Notes under the pieces: model-generated | What the model was told of the DNA's origin: nothing | Database searches by the model: none | What the model saw: the letters and a program-made list of their open reading frames with translations, nothing else | NCBI RefSeq assembly: GCF_039540195.1 | Contig: NZ_BAABEO010000008.1 | Span: 682,001-746,000 of the forward strand | Source of the DNA: Zafaria ginkgonis | GTDB taxonomy: Bacteria; Actinomycetota; Actinomycetes; Actinomycetales; Micrococcaceae | Direction: 5' to 3' | Length of the DNA: 64,000 nt | In this document: one piece after another, positions 24,952-32,634 of the stretch | How positions within the stretch are numbered: position 1 is the first letter of the stretch | How the letters are laid out: every line of letters begins with the position of its first letter | Made by a program: the position numbers and the translations under genes

Positions 24952-25903
24952 CAGCGCGGCGAACCGCCTGGGGGGCGCCCTGCGCACCGTGGCGGCCAAG
25001 ACCGCCTACGGGACCGGGGCGGCCGCCGCCCTGGCCGGCACCGTGGCCGGGTACGGCCTGTGGGAACGCAACCAGTTCGGCCTGCGCCACGAGACCCTGC
25101 CCCTGCTGCCGCCGGGCTCCGTGCCGGTCCGCGTGCTGCACCTGTCCGACATCCACATGGTCCCGGGCCAGGAGCTGAAGCGCCGCTGGCTGCATTCCCT
25201 GGCGGACCTGCGCCCGGACCTGGTGGTGAACACCGGGGACAACCTCAGCCACCGCCAGGCCGTGCCCTACCTGATTGAGGCCCTGGCGCCGCTGATGGCC
25301 TTCCCTGGCGTGTTCGTGCCGGGGTCCAACTGCTACTACGCACCGCGGCTGAAGAACCCGCTGCGCTATCTCAAGGGCCCCTCCGGTACGCCGAAGAACC
25401 ATCCCTCGTTCGAACTCCCTTGGCGGGAAATGCACCGCGCCTTCGGCGCCGCCGGCTGGCTGAACCTCACCAACAAGGCCATCTCCGTCCCGTTCCCGGG
25501 CCTGCGCCTGGACTTCAGCGGCGTCGACGACCCGCATCTGGGGCGGGACCGCTTCGCGGGCTGGCCGCGCGGCTCCTCCACCTCCGCGCAGGCCCCGCAC
25601 CTGCGCATCGCCTTGGCCCACGCCCCCTACCAGCGGGTCCTGGACTATCTGGCCGACGCCGGGGCTGACCTGATCCTGGCAGGCCACACGCACGGCGGGC
25701 AGGTCTGCGTTCCCGGGTACGGGGCAGTGGTCTCCAACTGCGACCTGCCCACCTGGCGCGCGCGCGGGCTGAGCGTGTGGGAGCACGACGGCCACCAGGT
25801 TCCGCTGAACGTTTCGGCAGGAATCGGCACCTCCCGGTTTGCCCCGTTCCGCATCGCCTGCCGGCCCGAGGCCGTGCTCATCACGCTCATGCCCCGCAGC
25901 TGA
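24941..25903 (+). CDS. Metallophosphoesterase (YkuE-like, membrane-proximal)
   Basis: 320 residues; the ATG is within the last codons of the PBP gene (11-base overlap), so it is coupled. Calcineurin-like motifs: LSDIHMVPG (motif I), NTGDN (motif II), GSNCYYAP (motif III position), LAHAPYQ and GHTHGGQV (motifs IV and V). The N-terminus has a weak hydrophobic stretch (GTGAAAALAGTVAGYGLW) that may associate with the membrane. The reaction is likely phosphomonoester or phosphodiester cleavage; the substrate is unknown. The motif III sequence is odd and is reported separately. Confidence 0.85.
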   Translation: MTTSSAANRLGGALRTVAAKTAYGTGAAAALAGTVAGYGLWERNQFGLRHETLPLLPPGSVPVRVLHLSDIHMVPGQELKRRWLHSLADLRPDLVVNTGDNLSHRQAVPYLIEALAPLMAFPGVFVPGSNCYYAPRLKNPLRYLKGPSGTPKNHPSFELPWREMHRAFGAAGWLNLTNKAISVPFPGLRLDFSGVDDPHLGRDRFAGWPRGSSTSAQAPHLRIALAHAPYQRVLDYLADAGADLILAGHTHGGQVCVPGYGAVVSNCDLPTWRARGLSVWEHDGHQVPLNVSAGIGTSRFAPFRIACRPEAVLITLMPRS

Positions 25904-25928
25904 CCCGGCGCCACTCCCCGACACCGCA

Positions 25929-25966
25929 ACGGCCCCCGTCCCGGATTCCTCCGGGGCGGGGGCCGT
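25929..25966. terminator. Hairpin terminator after the metallophosphoesterase gene
   Basis: 16-bp arms with one G-U-type mismatch (25929-25944 and 25951-25966), GC-rich, followed by TGTCTTGG. It separates the conserved core block from the peptide/regulator locus. Confidence 0.75.
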
Positions 25967-26010
25967 TGTCTTGGGCGGCCCGTGAGCTCCGCCGCCCTAA
26001 CAGATAAGCG

Positions 26011-26166
26011 CTAGTTGGTGGTCGGTTCCGTGGAACGGACCTTGTGGGGCCATTCGCCCACGGCGACATTGGTCTGGCCACCGCTGTGCGGCCATTCCCC
26101 TACGGATACAAAGCTTGCTCCGGCAATAGCGGCAGCAACAGCAAACGCGGCAATCAGCTTCTTCAT
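26011..26166 (-). CDS. Small exported peptide with duplicated VGEWPH motif: candidate pheromone precursor
   Basis: A 51-residue product. ATG at 26166 has a strong ribosome-binding site (GGAGGAG, 6 bases away). Residues 1-19 form a Sec-type signal peptide: MKK, a hydrophobic core LIAAFAVAAAIA, then small residues GAS. The remaining 32 residues contain VGEWPH twice (residues 22-27 and 36-41), separated by SGGQTNVA. A hydrophilic end KVRSTEPTTN follows. The two copies differ at three third-codon positions but encode the same residues. No cysteines and no enzyme domain. It is divergent from an XRE-TPR regulator 190 bases away. By analogy with Phr/PapR/NprX-type precursors I infer that it is exported, processed and perhaps re-imported to control that regulator. 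An exported antimicrobial or stress peptide is the alternative. Confidence 0.8.
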   Translation of the reverse strand: MKKLIAAFAVAAAIAGASFVSVGEWPHSGGQTNVAVGEWPHKVRSTEPTTN

Positions 26167-26207
26167 CTGTTCTCCTCCAGGAGCTAGTGGTCTAGAGCGT
26201 TCTCTCC

Positions 26208-26236
26208 AAGTGGCGCATATTTTTATAAGTGGCGCA
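26208..26236 (-). promoter_or_regulatory. Direct repeats flanking a TATAAAAAT box, likely promoter/operator of the peptide gene
   Basis: AAGTGGCGCA occurs at 26208-26217 and 26227-26236 (19-base period). On the minus strand, which encodes the peptide, the repeats bracket TATAAAAAT, a plausible -10 about 55 bases before the start codon. No clear -35 at 17-18 bases was found, as expected for an activator-dependent promoter. The direct repeat is a natural candidate site for the neighbouring HTH protein. Confidence 0.5.
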
Positions 26237-26250
26237 GCACTTAACATTCA

Positions 26251-26266
26251 TTGTAAATTGATACAA
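26251..26266. promoter_or_regulatory. TTGTA-N6-TACAA palindrome in the divergent intergenic region
   Basis: Perfect 5-bp arms (26251-26255, 26262-26266) within a markedly AT-rich stretch, 91 bases before the regulator start. Candidate second operator or autoregulatory site. Confidence 0.35.
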
Positions 26267-26356
26267 ACGCTTGGCGTCAAGGATTGATGGCTACACGGCG
26301 CGTCGCGGCATAGTGAGGGCCTCGGGGAGGGCCTGCGAGTTTAATAAGGGGTCAAA

Positions 26357-27595
26357 TTGGGGATAAAATTCGGCGAAAAGTTGCGCAACGCTCGCCTGCA
26401 ACACAAGATGACGCAAGCCCAGTTGGGTGCCGGAAAGTACTCGACCAGCTACATCTCGCTGTTGGAGACCGGAAGCCGGGAACCGACGATGGAGATCATC
26501 TCCGAATTGTCCGCGCGGCTGGGCATGGACCGCGAGACCATGGAGTCGTGGAACACCCCGGTCTCCCCCGACGAGGCCGAATTCGTGCTCCTTGAGCACC
26601 GCGCCCGGCAGTCGTACACGGCGCGCGAATACACCGACGCCGAGGCCAGCGCCGCGGAAGCCGCCGTCGTCGCCCTGCGCCTGAAGAACGCCAGCGCCTG
26701 GTGGAACATGATGTTCCTGCGCGCGGAGGCGCTGCGCGACCAGGGCCGCTTCGAGGAATACCGGGCTGCGGCCGAGGAGGTACTGGCCCACCCGCTCACC
26801 GAGGAGTCGCTGGCCCTCAAGGTCCGCGCCGAGACCCTGGTCGCGAACTCCTACCTGGGGCTGGGCCGGCTGCACCTGGCCGTGGACCACGCGCTCACCG
26901 CCGTCGACCTCGGCCGGGACCTGCCGCCGCACTCGCTGATCCAGATCTCCGCGCTGTTCGCGCTGATCGCCTCGCTGGCCGAATCCGGCCAGCTGGAGGA
27001 GGCCTGGCGGACCTGCCAGACGCTCTCCGCGGCCGTGGCCGAGGGCGCCCCCAGCCAGACCGCCGGCAATGCGTACTGGGCCATCGGCAACGTCGCCTTC
27101 AAGCGCCAGGACATCGAGGCCGGGCTGGAAAACCACCAGCTGGCGGCCCAGCGGCTGCTCCCCGCCAGCGACATCGAGCTGTGGGCGCGCTTCAACAAGG
27201 CCTCGGCCAGCATGCGCTTGGCCGCCGGGGTCGTGGAGCCGGAGACCCTGAACTGCATCGAGAGGGCGGAGCTGGCGCTGAGCGTCATCGGCGGCACGCT
27301 GAACGACACGCTGGAGCTGCAGCTGATCCGTGCGCGCTGGCTGCACCTGAACGGCGACGTGGAGGCGGCGCTGGAACAGCTCAAGCCCGTGGAGGAGAAC
27401 CGCGACGCGCTGCCGCCGAACTTCCAGGGAGAACTCGACCTGCTCAGCGCCCGCTGCCTGGTGGGCCTGGGGCGGGGCACGGAGGCGCTGGACCAGCTGC
27501 GCCGCGCGCAGCTGGTCTTCGCCGAGGCAGGCGCGCCGAACCGCGCCGCGATCGCGATCGAGCTGGCCACCGAGATCCGCGCGGCGAACCGCTAG
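26357..27595 (+). CDS. XRE-type HTH regulator with TPR repeats (RRNPP-like architecture)
   Basis: 412 residues from a TTG preceded by AAGGGG at 5 bases. Residues about 6-60 are an XRE helix-turn-helix (LRNARLQHKMTQAQLGAG, then TSYISLLETGSREPTMEIISEL). The rest, about 70-405, is entirely alpha-helical and reads as successive TPR-like pairs: ASAAEAAVVALRLKNASAWW, ALRDQGRFEEYRAAAEEVLA, SYLGLGRLHLAVDHALTAVD, GNVAFKRQDIEAGLENHQLA, and HLNGDVEAALEQLKPVEENR. HTH plus a C-terminal TPR solenoid is the plan of PlcR, NprR, Rgg and PrgX, where the solenoid binds a short secreted peptide. The adjacent divergent exported peptide fits that. Ligand and targets are inferred. Confidence 0.85.
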   Translation: MGIKFGEKLRNARLQHKMTQAQLGAGKYSTSYISLLETGSREPTMEIISELSARLGMDRETMESWNTPVSPDEAEFVLLEHRARQSYTAREYTDAEASAAEAAVVALRLKNASAWWNMMFLRAEALRDQGRFEEYRAAAEEVLAHPLTEESLALKVRAETLVANSYLGLGRLHLAVDHALTAVDLGRDLPPHSLIQISALFALIASLAESGQLEEAWRTCQTLSAAVAEGAPSQTAGNAYWAIGNVAFKRQDIEAGLENHQLAAQRLLPASDIELWARFNKASASMRLAAGVVEPETLNCIERAELALSVIGGTLNDTLELQLIRARWLHLNGDVEAALEQLKPVEENRDALPPNFQGELDLLSARCLVGLGRGTEALDQLRRAQLVFAEAGAPNRAAIAIELATEIRAANR

Positions 27596-27632
27596 CGCCA
27601 ACACGGCAGGGCCCGGGTCCCGTCCGGGCCCG

Positions 27633-27695
27633 GTGCATGTCCGTGCGTCGCGTGCATGCCGACGCGTCAGCCGCATCCGACGCACGGACATGCAC
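27633..27695. repeat. 18-bp perfect inverted repeat around a 27-base centre
   Basis: Arms GTGCATGTCCGTGCGTCG (27633-27650) and its exact reverse complement (27678-27695). The centre contains the palindrome GACGCGTC. Immediately upstream is a smaller GGGCCCGG/CCGGGCCC hairpin (27609-27632). No U-tract follows, so it may be a structured 3' end or a dispersed palindromic element rather than a classical terminator. Confidence 0.6.
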
Positions 27696-27736
27696 ACTTC
27701 CTGGCGGGCTGCGGGGACGTTGGCACCAGTGCGCAG

Positions 27737-27768
27737 AACAGGCCCCGGCGAAAACGCCGGGGCCTGTT
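27737..27768. terminator. Terminator between the TPR regulator and purC
   Basis: 14-bp perfect arms (27737-27750, 27755-27768) with an AAAA loop, lying just beyond the purC stop. On the minus strand it follows purC and is the likely end of the purDC transcript. Confidence 0.75.
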
Positions 27769-27789
27769 CCTCAAGGCAATTGGGACTTG

Positions 27790-28694
27790 TTAGGCCGTGA
27801 AGGTGCGGCCGGTCAGGCGCTCGTAGGCCTCGATGTAGCGGGCGCGGGTGCGCTCGACAATCTCCTGCGGCAGCGCCGGGGGCTGCTCGCCGGAGGACTT
27901 GTCCCAGCCGGACTCGGCCGAGGTGAGCCAGTCGCGCACGAACTGCTTGTCGAAGGACGGCTGCGCCTGGCCCGGGGCGTAGGTCTCCGCGTCCCAGAAG
28001 CGGGAGGAGTCCGGGGTGAGCACCTCGTCGCCGAGGGTGATGGCGCCGGTGGCCGGGTCCGTGCCGAACTCCACCTTGGTGTCCGCCAGGATGATGCCGC
28101 GGGCGCGGGCGATCCCCTCCGCGCGGCTGTAGACCTCAAGGGTCAGGCGGGCCAGCTCGGCGGCGTTGTCGGCGCCGATGCGCTCCTCGACCTGGGCGAA
28201 CGTGATGTTCTCATCGTGCTCGCCCACCTCCGCCTTGGCGGACGGGGTGAAGATGGCCGGTTCCAGGCGGGAGCCGTCCACCAGGCCCTCGGGCAGCGGC
28301 AGCGAGCAGACGGTGCGGGAGGCCTTGTACTCGGCCAGGCCGGAGCCGGTGAGGTAGCCGCGGGCGATGCACTCGATCGGGAACATGTCCAGCTTCTTGC
28401 ACACCATCGCCCGGCCGGCCACGGCCTCCGGGACGTCGGTGGAGATGACGTGGTTGTCGATCCCGTCCAGCTGCTCGAACCACCACAGGCTCAGCTGGGT
28501 GAGCACCTTGCCCTTGTCCGGGATCTCGGAGGTGAGCACGAAGTCGTAGGCGCTGATGCGGTCGCTGGCGACCACCAGGACGCGGTCGGCCTCCTCGGCC
28601 GGCGCCCCCTCCGGCACGTAGAGGTCGCGGACCTTGCCGGAGTAGACGTGCGTCCAGCCCGGCAACTGCAGGGTTTCGGTTTCGAAGCCGGCCA

Positions 28695-28695
<1 letters not shown>
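27790..28695 (-). CDS. purC: Phosphoribosylaminoimidazole-succinocarboxamide synthase
   Basis: 301 residues. Joins CAIR and aspartate using ATP to form SAICAR in purine synthesis. Typical blocks: HVYSGKVRDLYVP (nucleotide-binding start), RISAYDFVLTSEIPDKGKVL, PIECIARGYLTGSG, and LADTKVEFG with the metal-binding acidic residues. Length agrees with the actinobacterial/yeast-type long PurC rather than the 240-residue form. The ATG overlaps the purD stop by one base (TAATG), so purD-purC is an operon. Confidence 0.95.
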
Positions 28696-29981
<1,286 letters not shown>

Positions 29982-30061
29982 GAGGTACAAGCCTACCGGG
30001 CGAGGGCCCCGCGCCGAGCGCAGCGAGGTGCGGGAGCCCGGGAGGCGCTACCGGGGGCGGC

Positions 30062-30067
30062 TACGCT
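30062..30067 (+). promoter_or_regulatory. -10 element, leaderless methyltransferase start
   Basis: TACGCT (TAnnnT) exactly 6 bases before the ATG at 30074; no ribosome-binding site is present. Confidence 0.45.
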
Positions 30068-30073
30068 GGGCGG

Positions 30074-30697
30074 ATGGGAAACGATGGTGGCACGCGCAAG
30101 GAATCGTTGTGGGAGGCGCAGGTGCGCCGCAGCCCCGGCCATTCGGAATGGTACATCCAGCGGTTCGAGCAGATGCGGGCCGAGGGGGCGGACCTGCACG
30201 GCGAGGCCCGCCTGATCGATGCGATGGCCGCTCGCGGCAGCCGCATCCTCGATGCCGGCTGCGGCCCGGGCCGGGTCGGCGGCGAACTCGCCCGGCGCGG
30301 CCATACCGTGGTGGGCGTGGACGTGGACCCGGTCCTGGTCGCCGCGGCGGCCAAGGACCATCCGGACTGCACCTGGCTGGAGGGCGATCTCAGCGAACTG
30401 GACCTGCCGGCGTCGGGCATCGCCGAGCCGTTCGACCTCATCGTGTGTGCGGGCAACGTGATGGCCTTCCTGGCCCCCGGCACCGCTCCCGAGGTGCTGG
30501 CCCGCTTCGCCGCGCACCTGGTCCCGGGCGGACGCGCCGTCGTGGGCTTCGGGGCCGGGCGCGGCTACGAATTCGGGCAGTTCTTCGCCGACGCGCAGGC
30601 CGCCGGCCTGGCCGTGGACCTGCGGCTGGCAACCTGGGACCTGCGGCCGCTGGAGGCCGATTCGGACTTCCTCGTCGCGGTCCTGGCCAGGCGCTAG
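30074..30697 (+). CDS. Class I SAM-dependent methyltransferase
   Basis: 207 residues. Motif I is ILDAGCGPGRVGGELA near 59. The acidic end of strand 2 is VVGVDVDPVLVAAA, motif II/III EGDLSELDLP and motif IV FDLIVCAGNVMAFL. This is a complete small Rossmann-fold methyltransferase. The N-terminus (SPGHSEWYIQRFEQMRAEG) matches a common actinobacterial group of unknown substrate. It lies in the purine region but shows no clear functional tie. Confidence 0.88.
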   Translation: MGNDGGTRKESLWEAQVRRSPGHSEWYIQRFEQMRAEGADLHGEARLIDAMAARGSRILDAGCGPGRVGGELARRGHTVVGVDVDPVLVAAAAKDHPDCTWLEGDLSELDLPASGIAEPFDLIVCAGNVMAFLAPGTAPEVLARFAAHLVPGGRAVVGFGAGRGYEFGQFFADAQAAGLAVDLRLATWDLRPLEADSDFLVAVLARR

Positions 30698-30734
30698 GAA
30701 AGGTAACCCCCGTGGCCCCGCACTCCCCCGACCT

Positions 30735-30740
30735 TACAAT
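30735..30740 (+). promoter_or_regulatory. -10 element, leaderless asparaginase start
   Basis: TACAAT, a near-perfect -10, 7 bases before the ATG at 30748. Confidence 0.5.
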
Positions 30741-30747
30741 TAAACCC

Positions 30748-31752
30748 ATGCCCGAAACCTTTGCCTCCGCCCACGCCGTCGACCTCGCCGTCGTGGACCG
30801 AAACGGGTTCGTGGAATCCCGCCATGCCGGTTCCGCCGTCGTTTTGGACCGGGCCGGCCGCGTGGCCATAGAACTGGGGGACATCGGCACCCCGGTCTTC
30901 CCCCGCTCCGCGCTCAAGCCCTTCCAGGCGCTCGCCTCGATGCGCGCCGGGGTCCCGCTGCGGGGCGCCCAGGTGGCGCTGGCCTGCGCCAGCCACGTCG
31001 GCAGCGCAGCGCATCGGGAGGTCGTGACAGGCATGCTTGCCGCAGCCGGCCTCGACGCGGACCACCTGCGCTGCCCGACCGGATGGCCGGGCGACGAGGA
31101 GGATCGCATCGACCTGATCCGGGCCGGCCTGGGCAAGTCGGCACTGGCCTTCAACTGCTCCGGCAAGCACGCCGCGTTCCTGTGGGCCTGCGCCGAGAAC
31201 GGCTGGGACACTGGAACCTACCTGGAACCGAACCACCCGCTGCAGCGCCTGGTGCTGGAAACGATCGAGGAGTTCGTCGGCGAAACGGTGGCTCACGTGG
31301 CGGTGGACGGCTGCGGCGCCCCCGTGCCGGCGATTTCGCTGCACGGGCTGGCCCGCGCCGTGGGCACGCTGGCCAAGGCCCCCAGCGACAAGCACGCCGA
31401 TGCCCGCGCCGCGACCATCGCGACCGCCATGCTCGACTATCCCTGGGCCGTGCACGGGCAGGGGCGGGAGAACACCGTGGTGATGGAGGAACTCGGCGTG
31501 CTCGCCAAGCTCGGCGCGGAGGGCATCATGGTCCTCGGCGCACCGGACGGAACATCCTGCGCGCTCAAGGTCCTCGACGGCAGCGGACGCGCCGCCACGC
31601 TGGTGGGCCTGAACCTGCTCGCCGCCGCCGGTGCCGTCCCGGCGGCGAAGGTCGCGGCCGTACTGGACAAGGTGATGCGCCCGGTGCTCGGAGGGGCGGT
31701 GCCGGTGGGCGGCATCCGCCTGGCCGGACCGGTCGCCGACCTGCTGACCTAA
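30748..31752 (+). CDS. Asparaginase, Rhizobium etli AnsA-like family
   Basis: 334 residues. Predicted to hydrolyse L-asparagine to aspartate and ammonia. It is not a classical type I/II enzyme; it belongs to the asparaginase_II Pfam group with blocks SALKPFQAL, ALACASHVGSAAH, CPTGWPGDEEDR, FNCSGKHAAFLWAC, VDGCGAPVPAISLHGLARA and QGRENTVVMEELG. The Ser-Gly-Lys and Cys-containing motifs match the zinc-binding active site described for this family. It has its own leaderless promoter; the methyltransferase gene ends 50 bases upstream. Confidence 0.85.
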   Translation: MPETFASAHAVDLAVVDRNGFVESRHAGSAVVLDRAGRVAIELGDIGTPVFPRSALKPFQALASMRAGVPLRGAQVALACASHVGSAAHREVVTGMLAAAGLDADHLRCPTGWPGDEEDRIDLIRAGLGKSALAFNCSGKHAAFLWACAENGWDTGTYLEPNHPLQRLVLETIEEFVGETVAHVAVDGCGAPVPAISLHGLARAVGTLAKAPSDKHADARAATIATAMLDYPWAVHGQGRENTVVMEELGVLAKLGAEGIMVLGAPDGTSCALKVLDGSGRAATLVGLNLLAAAGAVPAAKVAAVLDKVMRPVLGGAVPVGGIRLAGPVADLLT

Positions 31753-31782
31753 GACGGCCGACCCGAGCGAGCCGAGTTGGCG

Positions 31783-31818
31783 CGGCTGGGCTGAATCGGA
31801 ACGGCTGGGCTGAATTGG
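31783..31818 (+). repeat. Short tandem direct repeat before the SCP-like gene
   Basis: CGGCTGGGCTGAATCGG (31783-31799) and CGGCTGGGCTGAATTGG (31802-31818) differ at one base, with a 19-base period. It lies in the 91-base gap between the asparaginase gene and the SCP-like gene. Confidence 0.6.
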
Positions 31819-31843
31819 CGCGGCCGAGGGAAGGACAACACGC

Positions 31844-32227
31844 ATGGCAGTACGACGCCGGATCGCGCCCGAGGCGGGCGGCGCCGCCGTGCGCACGTGG
31901 CTGGCGGCGGACCCCGCGGCACGGGCCACGCTGCCGCGCCCGGTGCTGGCCACCGCGGTCCGCTACGCGCTCGAGGAGCTTTCCGCGGTAGCCGAGGGCA
32001 ACTCCGTGGAGGTGCGCGTGCCGCCCTTCGGGGTGGCCCAGTGCATCGAGGGGCCCCGGCACACCCGCGGCACCCCGCCGAACGTGGTGGAAGTGGACGC
32101 GCAGACCTGGCTGGGTCTGGTGACCGGGATCACTCAGTGGGATTCAGCACTTTCCGGGGGCTCCGTGTCGGCCTCCGGGCTGCGCGCGGACCTGTCCGGG
32201 TTGCTGCCGCTCTTCGGTACCCTTTAA
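31844..32227 (+). CDS. Sterol-carrier family protein
   Basis: 127 residues matching a family annotated as sterol carrier family protein that commonly lies just upstream of purF in actinobacteria. Blocks: VRTWLAADPAARATLPRPVLATAVRYALEELSAVAEG, VEVRVPPFGVAQCIEGPRHTRGTPPNVVE (quoted in two parts: VEVRVPPFGVAQCIEGP and HTRGTPPNVVE), and TWLGLVTG. No catalytic residues are expected; it presumably binds a hydrophobic ligand. GAAGGA lies 8 bases before the ATG. Confidence 0.75.
   Translation: MAVRRRIAPEAGGAAVRTWLAADPAARATLPRPVLATAVRYALEELSAVAEGNSVEVRVPPFGVAQCIEGPRHTRGTPPNVVEVDAQTWLGLVTGITQWDSALSGGSVSASGLRADLSGLLPLFGTL
32218..32223 (+). promoter_or_regulatory. -10 element inside the SCP gene end, leaderless start of the small membrane protein
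   Basis: TACCCT (TAnnnT) 7 bases before the ATG at 32231, overlapping the last codons of the preceding gene. Confidence 0.45.
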
Positions 32228-32230
32228 GGC

Positions 32231-32560
32231 ATGGAACCGCAGCAGCACAACGCCCAGCCCTCCCCCGAATCCGGCCCGTCCCGGCCCATCGAGGTGACGG
32301 TGCGCAGCTCCCCGAAGTTCTGGCCTTTCCTGGTCACCGGGGCCCTCATCGGCGTGTTTGCGGCGATCGTCTCCGCCTACACGGGCGAGGAGGCCGTCGA
32401 GTTCACCCGCGGCGCCGTCCTCGGGTTCCTGGCCGTCTTCTTCGGGATGGCCGGCCTGACGCTGGGCGCGATCGCCTGGCTGGTCACCGATCGGGTACTG
32501 CGGAAGCGGACCCGCCGCGCAACGGCCGTCCCCCTCGAGGGTCCCAACGCCGCCCACTAG
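32231..32560 (+). CDS. Small two-helix membrane protein, function unknown
   Basis: 109 residues. A Pro-rich N-terminus precedes two transmembrane helices (FWPFLVTGALIGVFAAIVSA, about 34-53, and AVLGFLAVFFGMAGLTLGAI, about 66-85). The C-terminus is basic (DRVLRKRTRR). Similar proteins next to purF in Arthrobacter are sometimes labelled potassium-transporter-like, but nothing here supports ion transport. Confidence 0.65.
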   Translation: MEPQQHNAQPSPESGPSRPIEVTVRSSPKFWPFLVTGALIGVFAAIVSAYTGEEAVEFTRGAVLGFLAVFFGMAGLTLGAIAWLVTDRVLRKRTRRATAVPLEGPNAAH

Positions 32561-32634
32561 GCCCTTCCTCCTGCGGGTTGCGGGACCGGAGCCCGACGGC
32601 GGCCATCGCTCCGGCTCATGAGAGAATGAGTCAC

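Noticed and set aside
26015..26287. A 90-codon plus-strand frame opposite the peptide gene
   Set aside because: No ribosome-binding site and no recognisable domain; the minus-strand frame has a strong ribosome-binding site, a signal peptide and a conserved repeat.
26258..26320. A sigma-70-type promoter for the TPR regulator
   Set aside because: TTGATA and TTGGCG are present but no -10 hexamer falls 16-18 bases downstream, so the regulator promoter is left unassigned.
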